Assembly: GCA_904419295.1 (NCBI GenBank)
Contig: CAJFRA010000002.1
Location: forward strand, 62,001 to 126,000
Length of the DNA: 64,000 nucleotides
DNA from: Candidatus Pseudobutyricicoccus lothianensis
GTDB lineage: Bacteria > Bacillota > Clostridia > Oscillospirales > Butyricicoccaceae
Direction: 5' to 3'
Part shown: positions 1 to 7,785 of the stretch, piece by piece
Numbering within the stretch: the stretch's first letter is position 1
How the letters are laid out: each line of letters opens with the position of its first letter
Translations under genes and position numbers: made by a program
The notes under the pieces: generated by a model
Database searches by the model: none
What the model was told of the DNA's origin: nothing
The model's input: only the letters and a program-made list of their open reading frames with translations

Positions 1-875
1 TCTTGGGAAACGCCGTCCAAAAATTCCTTTTTCTTGTCCAGCAGATTGCCGCCGATGTAGTTGAGCATGACGATGCAGGCGCGGCTGCCCCGCAGGCCGC
101 AGGCGATCACATCCAGATCGGACAGGGCGCCGGAAAAGATCAGCTGGCTGTTGCCCAGCTTTTCCACTGCCCGCATCCGGTCCCGCAGGGCAGCCGCCCT
201 CTCGAATTGCAGGTCTTCGGCGGCCTGTTCCATCTCCTCTTCGATCTCCTTGGCCAGCCCCTGGTACTTGCCCTCCAGCAGGCGGCACACCTGGCCCACC
301 AGCTGGTTGTATTCTTTTTGGGAGACCTGGCCCGAACACACGGCACAGCAGCGGCCGATGTGGGCGTTGAGGCAGGGGCGGTTCTTGCCGATATCCCGAG
401 GAAATTTCAGCGAACAGGTGGGCAGCTTAAAGGTCTGCAACGCGGTATCCAGGGCTTTTTTCGCGCCGCTGCGCCCTGCGTAAGGGCCAAAATACCTGGC
501 CCCATCTTCTGCCGGCTTGGATACGATGGAGAACCGGGGATACGCTTCTTTGGAAAGGCGCAGGAAGGGATACCCCTTGTCGTCCTTCAACAGGATGTTG
601 TACTTGGGCTTGTGCTTTTTGATCAGCGCGCATTCCAACAGCAGCGCTTCAAATTCTGTGGAAGTGATGATGGTGTCAAAATCGCAGATCTGGGACACCA
701 TCTTCACCGTCTTGGGCGTGTGGGATGCCAGATTGGCAAAATATTGGCTCACCCGGTTTTTCAGCGCCTTTGCCTTGCCGATGTAAATGATCGTCCCTTG
801 GGCGTCTTTCATGATGTAGACGCCGGGCAGCAAAGGCAGCAACAGGGCTTTTTCTTTCAATTCGTCAAAGGTCAT
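1..875 (-). CDS. uvrC: UvrC, excinuclease ABC subunit C (N-terminal part, cut by window edge)
   Basis: UvrC makes the two incisions around bulky DNA lesions in the UvrABC nucleotide excision repair complex. About 291 N-terminal residues are visible; the family is usually about 600, so the C-terminal half lies beyond position 1. The start reads MTFDELKEKALLLPLLPGVY, and the GIY-YIG nuclease core follows as GVYIMKDAQGTIIYIGKAK (residues about 18-36). A UVR-like helical segment (EIEEEMEQAAEDLQFERAA) lies around residue 225. The ATG at 873-875 was chosen because a GGTGGAG motif sits just upstream. A GTG three codons earlier is possible. A strong hairpin separates it from the upstream HPr-like gene. 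Confidence 0.93.
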   Translation of the reverse strand, partial: MTFDELKEKALLLPLLPGVYIMKDAQGTIIYIGKAKALKNRVSQYFANLASHTPKTVKMVSQICDFDTIITSTEFEALLLECALIKKHKPKYNILLKDDKGYPFLRLSKEAYPRFSIVSKPAEDGARYFGPYAGRSGAKKALDTALQTFKLPTCSLKFPRDIGKNRPCLNAHIGRCCAVCSGQVSQKEYNQLVGQVCRLLEGKYQGLAKEIEEEMEQAAEDLQFERAAALRDRMRAVEKLGNSQLIFSGALSDLDVIACGLRGSRACIVMLNYIGGNLLDKKKEFLDGVSQ

Positions 876-911
876 GTTCTCCACCGCGGCCACAGCCGCC
901 TACACAACAGC

Positions 912-941
912 GGCGCCGCATGAAACCTTTCACGCGGCGCC
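912..941 (-). terminator. Strong hairpin between the HPr-like gene and uvrC
   Basis: Arms GGCGCCGC (912-919) and GCGGCGCC (934-941) pair perfectly, and TGAAA/TTTCA extends the stem inward across one mismatch. On the minus strand only a mildly T-rich stretch follows, so it may be a partial terminator or a processing site rather than a full stop. Confidence 0.45.
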
Positions 942-998
942 ACAGGCAAATGTCTTTTCATGTGATGCCCAGGGCCCGCCCAGGCATATTTCCGTTGC

Positions 999-1262
999 TT
1001 ATTCGCCGAAGTTCGATGCAATCAAAGTGCACAGCGCATTGACTGCCTCTTCTTCATCCGCGCCTTCGGCGGAAATGGTGATGGAAGTCCCCTTGGTGAT
1101 CCCCAGAGAGAGCACACCCAACAGGCTTTTCGCATTCACCTTGCGCCCTTCCTTCTCCACCATGATGGTGCTGCGGAATTCATTGGCTTTCTGGATAAAG
1201 AAAGTGGCCGGTCTGGCATACAGGCCCACCTGATTGTTGACTGTGGCTTCTTTGGTAAACAT
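999..1262 (-). CDS. HPr-like protein with Tyr at the His15 position
   Basis: This 87-aa protein has the HPr fold signature of the phosphotransferase system. In classical HPr the motif GLHARPA carries His15, which receives phosphate from enzyme I. Here residues 13-19 read GLYARPA, so position 15 is tyrosine and PTS phosphotransfer should not be possible. The regulatory serine is kept (KSLLGVLSLGI, Ser46), as in Crh, the Bacillus HPr paralogue with Gln15. By analogy the protein is more likely a regulator than a sugar carrier; this is inference. RBS GGGGTAG lies about 7 nt before the ATG. It has its own likely promoter at 1299-1327. Confidence 0.9.
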   Translation of the reverse strand: MFTKEATVNNQVGLYARPATFFIQKANEFRSTIMVEKEGRKVNAKSLLGVLSLGITKGTSITISAEGADEEEAVNALCTLIASNFGE

Positions 1263-1298
1263 TTAAGCTACCCCGCTTTCTCTGCTTCTGTTTCATTT

Positions 1299-1327
1299 AT
1301 TTTATCAGAAATAACCTGTTTGTGCAA
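1299..1327 (-). promoter_or_regulatory. Likely sigma-A promoter of the HPr-like gene
   Basis: On the minus strand TTGCAC (-35) and TAAAAT (-10) are separated by 17 nt, with an extended -10 (TGA before TAAAAT). The start codon lies about 35 nt downstream. Confidence 0.5.
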
Positions 1328-1346
1328 TAGTTTTTATGTGGTAACA

Positions 1347-2081
1347 TTATGCCCACAAGCGACTTACCAGGGAAAAGATCAACGGCAGGAAGGCCGCCGG
1401 GATCAAATTGGCCACATTGAACTTTTTGATCTCCCACAAGTTGAAGGCGATGAGCATCAGCACTGCGCTGCCCACCAGGGACATCTGCAGCACCACCGCA
1501 TCGGTCAGGTAGGGCTTGACCAAAAAGGCCAGCAGAGTGATGCTCCCCTGGTACACCAGCACCGCCAGGGCGCTCAGCGGCACGCCCACGCCGTAAACTG
1601 TGGTAAACAGCACCGATACGATGCCGTCCATCATGCCTTTGGCGATGAGCATCGTGGGGTCCCCTGCCAAGCCATCCTGTACAGCGCCCACAATGGCCAT
1701 GGCGCCGGCACAGAACAATATGGTGCAGTTGGCAAAGCCTGTGCCCACATCGGTGCCTGCCGCCTGTTTGCTGAACGCCCGCTTGATCTTTTCCCCCACC
1801 TGGTCGAACAGGCGGTCCAGCCGCAGCAGTTCGCCCAAGACGCCGCCCAGCACCAGGGAGAGGATGAGCAGCAGGATGTACTGGCTATCCAGCCCGCCGC
1901 TGTCGTTCGTCTTGAGGACGCCGGACAGCACGCCGGATAAACCTATGAGGAATGTGGCAGTCCCCAATGCTTGGAATACGATGGTCTTAAACCGCTCTGG
2001 TACCCCTTTCTTGAGAAATATCCCGATGATGCTGCCGCCCAATATCATCCCCACATTGGCCAGTGTCCCGATGCCTGGCAT
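1347..2081 (-). CDS. DUF554 family integral membrane protein
   Basis: The 244-aa protein begins MPGIGTLANVGMILGGSIIG, the typical opening of the DUF554 (YdfK-like) family, and has about seven hydrophobic segments. No transported substrate is established for the family. An ATG 13 codons upstream exists, but the start at 2079-2081 was chosen because AAGGAG sits 7 nt before it and because family members start there. The gene lies 54 nt downstream of mutS2 with no clear terminator between, so co-transcription from mutS2 is plausible. Confidence 0.85.
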   Translation of the reverse strand: MPGIGTLANVGMILGGSIIGIFLKKGVPERFKTIVFQALGTATFLIGLSGVLSGVLKTNDSGGLDSQYILLLILSLVLGGVLGELLRLDRLFDQVGEKIKRAFSKQAAGTDVGTGFANCTILFCAGAMAIVGAVQDGLAGDPTMLIAKGMMDGIVSVLFTTVYGVGVPLSALAVLVYQGSITLLAFLVKPYLTDAVVLQMSLVGSAVLMLIAFNLWEIKKFNVANLIPAAFLPLIFSLVSRLWA

Positions 2082-2135
2082 TTTACCACTCCTTGCTTTG
2101 TTGTATTGTATGCCTTTCAAAGGCGGGCTATGCCA

Positions 2136-4526
2136 TCAGATGGAAAGCTGGACGATGGTGACGCCCGTCTCCCCTTCGCCGTAAGCGCCCAGCCGGAAGG
2201 ATTTCACATGGGGCGCGCCTTTGAGATAGGTGTGCACCGCCTGGCGCAGCACGCCAGTCCCTTTGCCATGGATGATCACCACCGAAGGCAGGCGCATGCG
2301 GAAGGCCAGGTCCAAAAACCGCTCCACTTCCAAAATGGCTTCGTCGGCCGTCATGCCCCGCACATCCACTTCGGTGGAGCCCCGGGCCGGCGCTGTGGGC
2401 GCCTGGGTGCGCACCGAACCTTTTTGCGCCTTTTTCTTGGGGGGCGCTGCTGAGACCAGCTGCAGTTCTTCCGGCTTTGCCGTCAGTTTCATGATGCCCG
2501 CCGTCAGCTGGACGGGGGCGCCGGGGGCCGGCGTGGCGGCCACGGTGCAGCGCATGCCGTTGGATACGATCTCCACCACGTCCCCTTCCTGCAGGCTGCG
2601 GGGCGGAGGCGCCGCCGCCTTTTTGATCCGCTTTTCAATGGTCTTCCGCTCCGCTTCGGTCAAGTGACCCATCATCACCGCCCGGGCCTCTGACAGGTTG
2701 CTTTCCGCCGGGTTTTTGGCCTGCTGCTTCCGCAGCCGGCGCAGCTCTTCCACGGTGTCGTCAGCGGCCCGTTTGGCCTCTTGGATCAAGGCTTGGGCCT
2801 GGGCCCTGGCCTGGTCCAGCAGCTCTTTCCGGTCTTTTTCAATGGAGTCATAGGCCCGTTGGGCTTCTTCCCGCTCCTCTTCCGCTCTCTGCCGCTCCCG
2901 CTGGGCTTTCTGCAGCTCGCTTTCCATCCGCTGCCGCTTTTCTTCCAGGGTGCGGATCACGTCTTCGAACTGGAGGTTTTGGCTGTCGATGCTGCTCTTG
3001 GCCCGCTCGATGATGGCCATATCCAGCCCCAGCCGCTGGGAAATGGCAAAGGCGTTGGATTTGCCCGGTATGCCGAACACCAGTTTATAGGTGGGTTTCA
3101 ACGTGGTCACGTCAAACTCGCAGGATGCGTTTTCCACCCCTTCGGTCTCCAGGGCATAGGTCTTCAGCTCGGCATAATGGGTGGTGGCCGCCACCAGACA
3201 GCCCTGCTCCCGCAGGTGTTCGATGATCGCCACAGCCAAAGCGGCGCCTTCCACCGGGTCGGTGCCCGCCCCCAATTCGTCCATCAGTACCAGGCTGCCG
3301 GGCCCCGCTTCTCCCAAGATCTCCACGATGTTCTTCATATGGGAGGAGAAAGTGGACAAGGACTGCTCGATGCTCTGTTCGTCGCCGATGTCCGCCAGCA
3401 CCCGGGGGCAGACCCGGATGGCGCTGTCGTCGCCGCAGGGGATCTGCAGGCCGCACTGGGCCATCAGCGTCAGCAGGCCCAATGTCTTGAGGCTGACGGT
3501 CTTGCCGCCTGTGTTGGGGCCGGTGATGATCACCGCATCCACTTTGCCGCCGATGGCAAAGTCAATGGGTACCGCCGTGCCCTGGGGCAGCAGCGGGTGG
3601 CGGGCCCGGCGGAGCTGGGTGCGCCCCTGTTCCACCAGCCGGGGCCGGTTGGCTTTCATCTGGTATGCCAGCTTGGCCTTGGCAAAAATAAAATCCAGGG
3701 TGCACAGCAGGTCGTAATCCTGCCGGATGGTGGATGCGAATGATCCCACCTCTTGGGAGAGCTCCGACAAGATCCGCTCCATCTCATTTTTTTCTTTGGC
3801 CCGCATTTCCCGGATGGAGTTGTTCAGTTCCACCACCTGCATGGGTTCGACGAACACCGTGGCGCCGCTGGAGCTGACATCGTGCACCAAGCCAGGGATG
3901 CTGCCTTTGAACTCCGCTTTGACCGGCACCACATACCGGCCCCCCCGGGTGGTGATGACGGTATCCTGCAGCGCTTTGGCGTAGGAGGGCGAAGTGATGA
4001 TGCGGTTGAGCACCTCTCTGATCTTGGAAGAGGAGGTGCGGATGCCCCGGCGGATATCCCGCAGCTCGCTGCTGGCGCTGTCGCTCATCTCTTCTTCCGA
4101 AACGATGCACTGTTCGATCTTTTCCTCCAGGTATTTGTTGCCGCTCAGCCGGTTGAAGTAATCTTCCAGCACGGTCTCCACCTGGGTGTCTTTTTCCAAA
4201 TAATTTTTGGTCTGCCGGGCACAGCGCAGCAAAGCCGCGATCTCCAGCAGCTCTTTCATGTTCAGCATGCCGCCCACGCCGGCCCGCTCCAAGGCCCCGT
4301 TGACATCCCGCACGCCGGAAAAAGAGGGGCTGCCAAAAAGCCCTGCCAGGCGCACGGCGTCTTCTGTCTGCTGCTGCAGCCGCTGGCAGGCAAACAGCGT
4401 GTCCTCCGGCTCCAAGGCCAGGCACCGCTCTTTGGCCTGGGGCGATACCGCTTGGGCGGCCAGCAGCTCCAGCACCTTGGGCAATTCCAATGTGTGGTAT
4501 GATTTTTGTTGCAATGGTGTGATCAA
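2136..4526 (-). CDS. mutS2: MutS2 endonuclease / ribosome rescue ATPase
   Basis: MutS2 is a MutS-related ATPase without the mismatch-recognition domain. It suppresses recombination and, in Bacillus, acts on collided ribosomes. The 796-aa length is normal. Visible parts are the core and clamp, Walker A GPNTGGKTVSLKTLG, Walker B LVLMDELGAGTDP, a charged coiled coil rich in E, R and Q, and the C-terminal Smr nuclease domain (VDVRGMTADEAILEVERF, then HGKGTGVLR). The start codon is TTG (4524-4526) with GGAGG upstream. It overlaps the recO stop by 4 nt (TTGA), which implies translational coupling. Confidence 0.95.
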   Translation of the reverse strand: MITPLQQKSYHTLELPKVLELLAAQAVSPQAKERCLALEPEDTLFACQRLQQQTEDAVRLAGLFGSPSFSGVRDVNGALERAGVGGMLNMKELLEIAALLRCARQTKNYLEKDTQVETVLEDYFNRLSGNKYLEEKIEQCIVSEEEMSDSASSELRDIRRGIRTSSSKIREVLNRIITSPSYAKALQDTVITTRGGRYVVPVKAEFKGSIPGLVHDVSSSGATVFVEPMQVVELNNSIREMRAKEKNEMERILSELSQEVGSFASTIRQDYDLLCTLDFIFAKAKLAYQMKANRPRLVEQGRTQLRRARHPLLPQGTAVPIDFAIGGKVDAVIITGPNTGGKTVSLKTLGLLTLMAQCGLQIPCGDDSAIRVCPRVLADIGDEQSIEQSLSTFSSHMKNIVEILGEAGPGSLVLMDELGAGTDPVEGAALAVAIIEHLREQGCLVAATTHYAELKTYALETEGVENASCEFDVTTLKPTYKLVFGIPGKSNAFAISQRLGLDMAIIERAKSSIDSQNLQFEDVIRTLEEKRQRMESELQKAQRERQRAEEEREEAQRAYDSIEKDRKELLDQARAQAQALIQEAKRAADDTVEELRRLRKQQAKNPAESNLSEARAVMMGHLTEAERKTIEKRIKKAAAPPPRSLQEGDVVEIVSNGMRCTVAATPAPGAPVQLTAGIMKLTAKPEELQLVSAAPPKKKAQKGSVRTQAPTAPARGSTEVDVRGMTADEAILEVERFLDLAFRMRLPSVVIIHGKGTGVLRQAVHTYLKGAPHVKSFRLGAYGEGETGVTIVQLSI

Positions 4527-5284
4527 GTGTATAACCCTCCCTCTTGCAGGGATTTATAAAAATCCAATGTTTTGAACCCCCGTTCCAGCCGGACGAGGCA
4601 GTAGTTTTCGGTAAAAGCCCCCAGCAGCGCCAGGTCTTCCGCCGGGATGCTCCAGGAAAAGAGCTTTTTCAGGTCGCAGCGCAGGATATAGCGGGCTGCC
4701 TGCAGGGCCGCCCGGCTCAGCGGCATGCTGACCCCCTGGCGGAAAGCAGCCCGGCATTTGGCGCAATGGAGCTGGCCTGCCTGCAGATTCACCTGGGGCT
4801 CTTGGGGCTCGGCGCCGCAGCTGGCACAGCGCCACAGGTCGGGCTCATAGCCCACAATGGCCAAAAAGCGCAGCTCAAAAGCCGCCTTCACCAGCTCCCG
4901 CTGGCTGACATGATTGGCCAGGGCGTACAAACTATTGAGGGCCAGGCGCAGCAGGCCGGGCACCGGCACATCTTCCTCGCCCTCTGTCGCCAGCAGCTCG
5001 CAAAAATAGGACGCCAAAGCCAGCGCGTCCAAATCCTCGGAGAGGCGGAAAAACTGCTGCACCACTTGGGCATCCTGCAGCGTCATACGGCCGCCCCGCT
5101 CGTATAAGGTGAAGTCGCAATAGGCGAACAGCTGCCCGGCGGCTCCAAATCGGCTGCCCCGCCGGCGGATGCCCTGGGCCTTCACCGTGATCTTGCCATA
5201 ATCCTCGGTCATCACCGTCAGCAGCCGGTCGCTGTCGCGCCAATCCACTGTGCGGATGACCAAGCCTTTTGTGTTCAAATGCAT
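4523..5284 (-). CDS. recO: RecO, DNA repair mediator
   Basis: RecO loads RecA onto SSB-coated single-stranded DNA with RecR. The 253-aa protein starts MHLNTKGLVIRTVDWRDSDR, the usual OB-fold opening. A zinc site is visible as CASCGAEP, then CAKC. Upstream ATGs in frame would cover the small yqzL gene, so the ATG at 5282-5284 is preferred. Gene order era–yqzL–recO is the normal Firmicutes arrangement. Confidence 0.95.
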   Translation of the reverse strand: MHLNTKGLVIRTVDWRDSDRLLTVMTEDYGKITVKAQGIRRRGSRFGAAGQLFAYCDFTLYERGGRMTLQDAQVVQQFFRLSEDLDALALASYFCELLATEGEEDVPVPGLLRLALNSLYALANHVSQRELVKAAFELRFLAIVGYEPDLWRCASCGAEPQEPQVNLQAGQLHCAKCRAAFRQGVSMPLSRAALQAARYILRCDLKKLFSWSIPAEDLALLGAFTENYCLVRLERGFKTLDFYKSLQEGGLYT

Positions 5285-5312
5285 GGTATCCCATCTTATG
5301 TAGCAGGAAGCC

Positions 5313-5435
5313 CTAGGGCCTCCCGCTGTTTTTTTGGTCCAAATAAGCCAAATAGGCTTCGGGCAAGCCGGTGCGGCAAAATAAATTCCAGGCGCCGGCA
5401 GCGGCCTGCTCACGCAGCAGTTCATCCTCTTTCAC
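5313..5435 (-). CDS. yqzL: YqzL-like 40-aa protein
   Basis: A 40-codon reading frame starting GTG (5433-5435) and ending TAG. It encodes VKEDELLREQAAAGAWNLF followed by CRTGLPEAYLAYLD. The pattern W-N-x-F-x-x-T-G-x-x-x-A-Y-L is what I recognise as the YqzL family, which sits between era and recO in many Firmicutes. RBS GGAGGG lies 7 nt upstream. Its function is unknown. It is too short for usual ORF cut-offs and would be missed by simple scanning. Confidence 0.8.
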   Translation of the reverse strand: MKEDELLREQAAAGAWNLFCRTGLPEAYLAYLDQKNSGRP

Positions 5436-5550
5436 GGCACATCCCTCCCTGTGTTCAGTGTGCCGCGATCGGCGGCGATCACACCTGAAAATTCACACCA
5501 AGGCTGGAAAGGATGCCCCTCTGTGCCAAAAAATCGGCTCTTTTCCCACT

Positions 5551-5617
5551 CTGCCTCTTTTTTACTCTTCTTCGTAACCAAAATTGCGGATCTGGCCGGG
5601 CTTATTCCGCCAATCTT
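5551..5617 (-). repeat. Second copy of the 3' end of era
   Basis: This stretch matches 5803-5870, the true end of era, over about 67 nt with one substitution and one indel. On the minus strand it again encodes DWRNKPGQIRNFGYEEE and a TAA stop. The intervening DNA holds a 63-bp tandem repeat. It looks like a segmental duplication of the era tail, now noncoding or a short read-through ORF. Confidence 0.85.
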
Positions 5618-5742
5618 TCCCCTGCTGCTTTTGCAGCCGGGGACCCCGTTTGCTTATTTTGCGCCAATCCCATTGCCGCTTCCCCTGCTGCTTTTGCAGC
5701 CGGGGACCCCGTTTGCTTATTTTGCGCCAATCCCATTGCCGC
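5617..5742. repeat. Two tandem copies of a 63-bp unit
   Basis: Units 5617-5679 and 5680-5742 appear identical, starting TTCCCCTGCTGCTTTTGCAG and ending CATTGCCGC. Because 63 is a multiple of three, the minus strand reads the repeat peptide RQWDWRKISKRGPRLQKQQ twice, in frame with the duplicated era tail. No promoter or RBS supports translation. Confidence 0.9.
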
Positions 5743-5802
5743 AAAACGTGCGCGCCTGCCGGCGCGGGCGCTCACGCGCCAAAGAAGATTGGCCCGCTCG
5801 TC
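5743..5802. repeat. GC-rich inverted repeats after era
   Basis: This stretch between the 63-bp repeats and the real era end contains GGCGC-x4-GCGCC type palindromes and GCGCGCC/GGCGCG runs. On the minus strand it follows the era stop and may fold as a transcript end, though no T-run follows. Confidence 0.4.
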
Positions 5803-5814
5803 CTGCCTCTTTTT

Positions 5815-6705
5815 TTACTCTTCTTCGTAACCAAAATTGCGGATCTGGCCAGGCTTATTCCGCCAATCTTCTTTTACCTTCACCCACAGTTCCAAGTACA
5901 CTTTGGCATCCAGCATCCGCTCGATCTCATACCGCGAAACGGCGCCGATCTGTTTGAGCATTGCGCCGTTTTTCCCAATGATGATGCCCTTATGGGTCTT
6001 CCGTTCGCAATAAATGGCGGCGTTGATGGCAATGAGCCCATCGTCCCGCTCTTCCCAGCGTTCGATCTCCACCGCCACGCCGTGAGGCACTTCTTTGTCC
6101 AGTTTTTGCAGCATCTTTTCCCGGATGATCTCGGCCACCAGCTGGCGCTCCGGCTGATCCGACACCATGCCGTCGGGAAAGAGCTGGGGCGACGGGATGC
6201 ACAGGGCTTTCAATTCGTCCACCAACTGCTGGACCCCTTCGCCTGTGCGGGCGCACAAGGGCACCACCGCTGTAAACGCATGGGCCGCGCCATAGACGGC
6301 CATCACTTCCAGCAGATCCTCTTTTTTCACCGTATCCATTTTGTTGATGACCAAAATGCAGGGAAGCTTTTCCTGTTTGACCCGGTCGATGAGCATTTGC
6401 TCGGGGATGCCGATGCGGGCCACCGGCTCCACCAACAAAATGGCGGCATCCACATCGGCCACCGTCTTGTTGACCACTTTGACCATGTAATCGCCCAGGG
6501 CGTTCCTCGCTTTGTGCAGGCCGGGGGTATCCAAAAACACCAGCTGGCATTCCCCGTCGTTCCGCACACCGGTGATCCGGTTGCGGGTGGTCTGGGGCTT
6601 GTTGCTCACAATGGCCACCTTGGTGCCGCACAGGGTGTTGGTCAGGGTGGATTTGCCCACGTTGGGCCGGCCTACCACTGAAAATATACCGGTTTTTTCA
6701 ATCAT
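5815..6705 (-). CDS. era: Era, ribosome-assembly GTPase
   Basis: Era binds the 3' end of 16S rRNA and helps 30S assembly. The 296-aa protein is full length: G1 GRPNVGKST (residues 12-20), G3 DTPG, G4 NKMD, and a C-terminal KH domain with IIIGKNGAMLKQIG. It ends with DWRNKPGQIRNFGYEEE, the tail that is duplicated downstream at 5551-5617. Its ATG overlaps the ybeY stop by 4 nt (ATGA), so the two are coupled. Confidence 0.96.
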   Translation of the reverse strand: MIEKTGIFSVVGRPNVGKSTLTNTLCGTKVAIVSNKPQTTRNRITGVRNDGECQLVFLDTPGLHKARNALGDYMVKVVNKTVADVDAAILLVEPVARIGIPEQMLIDRVKQEKLPCILVINKMDTVKKEDLLEVMAVYGAAHAFTAVVPLCARTGEGVQQLVDELKALCIPSPQLFPDGMVSDQPERQLVAEIIREKMLQKLDKEVPHGVAVEIERWEERDDGLIAINAAIYCERKTHKGIIIGKNGAMLKQIGAVSRYEIERMLDAKVYLELWVKVKEDWRNKPGQIRNFGYEEE

Positions 6706-7214
6706 GTATTTTCTCCTGTTTCCCGCAGGAGCCCCAGCTCCTGCATGATTTCCTCTTCCAGCGCCCGCATCAGCCGCCGGTCTTCCTCGCCCCGCTCGTG
6801 GTCATACCCCAGCAAGTGCAGCATGGAATGGACGGTCAAATAGGCGCACTCCCGATCAAAAGAGTGGCCGAATTCCACTGCCTGGGCCCGGGCCCGCTCC
6901 ACCGAAAGGATCATGTCCCCCAACGGGATGCGGCCGGTATCCGGGTCCTCTTCCTGCCGGATGTCCCCTTCATATACGCCGTTCACCATATCCAGCAATG
7001 GAAAGCTGAGGATATCGGTGGGCGTGGGCTTGTCCCGGTATTCCCCGTTGATCTGGGCGATGTTTTGGTCGTCGGTCAGCGTCACATCCACCGAACAGCG
7101 CCAGTGGGGCGCCACTTTTTTCAACGCCGCCCGGCTGCTGCGGGCCATCAGTTTTTCCGCTTCGCTGTCGCGGCACTGCTTGTCTCCCATGAAATGGATC
7201 GTCAAACTGCTCAT
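6702..7214 (-). CDS. ybeY: YbeY endoribonuclease, rRNA maturation
   Basis: YbeY is a single-strand endoribonuclease for 16S rRNA 3' maturation and ribosome quality control. The zinc motif HSMLHLLGYDH (H3xH5xH) is intact near residue 137. The length is 170 aa from the ATG at 7212-7214, which has AGGAGGAAG just upstream. A longer frame to 7298 lacks an RBS. It is the first gene of the ybeY-era pair. Confidence 0.94.
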   Translation of the reverse strand: MSSLTIHFMGDKQCRDSEAEKLMARSSRAALKKVAPHWRCSVDVTLTDDQNIAQINGEYRDKPTPTDILSFPLLDMVNGVYEGDIRQEEDPDTGRIPLGDMILSVERARAQAVEFGHSFDRECAYLTVHSMLHLLGYDHERGEEDRRLMRALEEEIMQELGLLRETGENT

Positions 7215-7329
7215 GTCTTCCTCCTGCCGGGGCGCAGGCTGCCCGCTCCGCCCCTTGGTCTCCATCCGCATTATACGCGGTCTGCCAGCAAAATACAATC
7301 ACCCGGCACCTATCTTCGGCATGGCGCCA

Positions 7330-7755
7330 TCACCCGATGCGCAGCGTCTGTTCCATTCCGTGCCCCGCCTCTGGGCCGGGCCTTTTTTGGAACCCCATCT
7401 TTTCGTAAAAACCTTCTTTGCCCTGGGCGCTGAACAGGGCCACGGAGACCTCGGTCCCCGGCAGGCCCTCCCTCTGGATATGCTCCAGCAGCCGGGTGAC
7501 GACCTGCCGGCCGATGCCTTGCCCCTGATAGGCTGTCAGGACAAAAACATCATTCAGATACCAATACAGCGCCCCATCGCCCAACAAGCGGCCCATGGCC
7601 ACCAGTTCTCCGCCGTCATAAGCGGCCACGGTGCAGCAGGAGTTCTGGATGGCCCGCTGCCATTGTTCCAGCGGCTCCACTGTCCAGCCCATTTTTTGTT
7701 GGAACTGCTGGACCTGCCAGGCGGTCAAAGCATTCTCCCGATAGACAATCTCCAC
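7330..7755 (-). CDS. GNAT family N-acetyltransferase
   Basis: A 141-aa GNAT protein. The acetyl-CoA binding motif A is VFVLTAYQGQGIGRQVV (residues about 70-86), and the C-terminal motif is KEGFYEKMGF. The substrate cannot be told. The start is GTG (7753-7755) with AGGAG 5 nt upstream. It lies between phoH and ybeY in the same direction and may be part of that transcript. Confidence 0.85.
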   Translation of the reverse strand: MEIVYRENALTAWQVQQFQQKMGWTVEPLEQWQRAIQNSCCTVAAYDGGELVAMGRLLGDGALYWYLNDVFVLTAYQGQGIGRQVVTRLLEHIQREGLPGTEVSVALFSAQGKEGFYEKMGFQKRPGPEAGHGMEQTLRIG

Positions 7756-7785
7756 GGCTGCTCCTTTCTGTAGCCTGCGCCGGCA

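Noticed and set aside
3..923. Open frame on the plus strand at the left edge
   Set aside because: It is the shadow of uvrC, whose GIY-YIG motif and start are clear on the minus strand.
5617..5742. Possible CRISPR-like repeat
   Set aside because: There are only two directly adjacent 63-bp units with no spacers and no cas genes.
5562..5744. Sixty-codon frame encoding two repeat peptides plus the era tail
   Set aside because: It has a TTG start without an RBS and is fully explained by the duplicated era end and the 63-bp tandem repeat.
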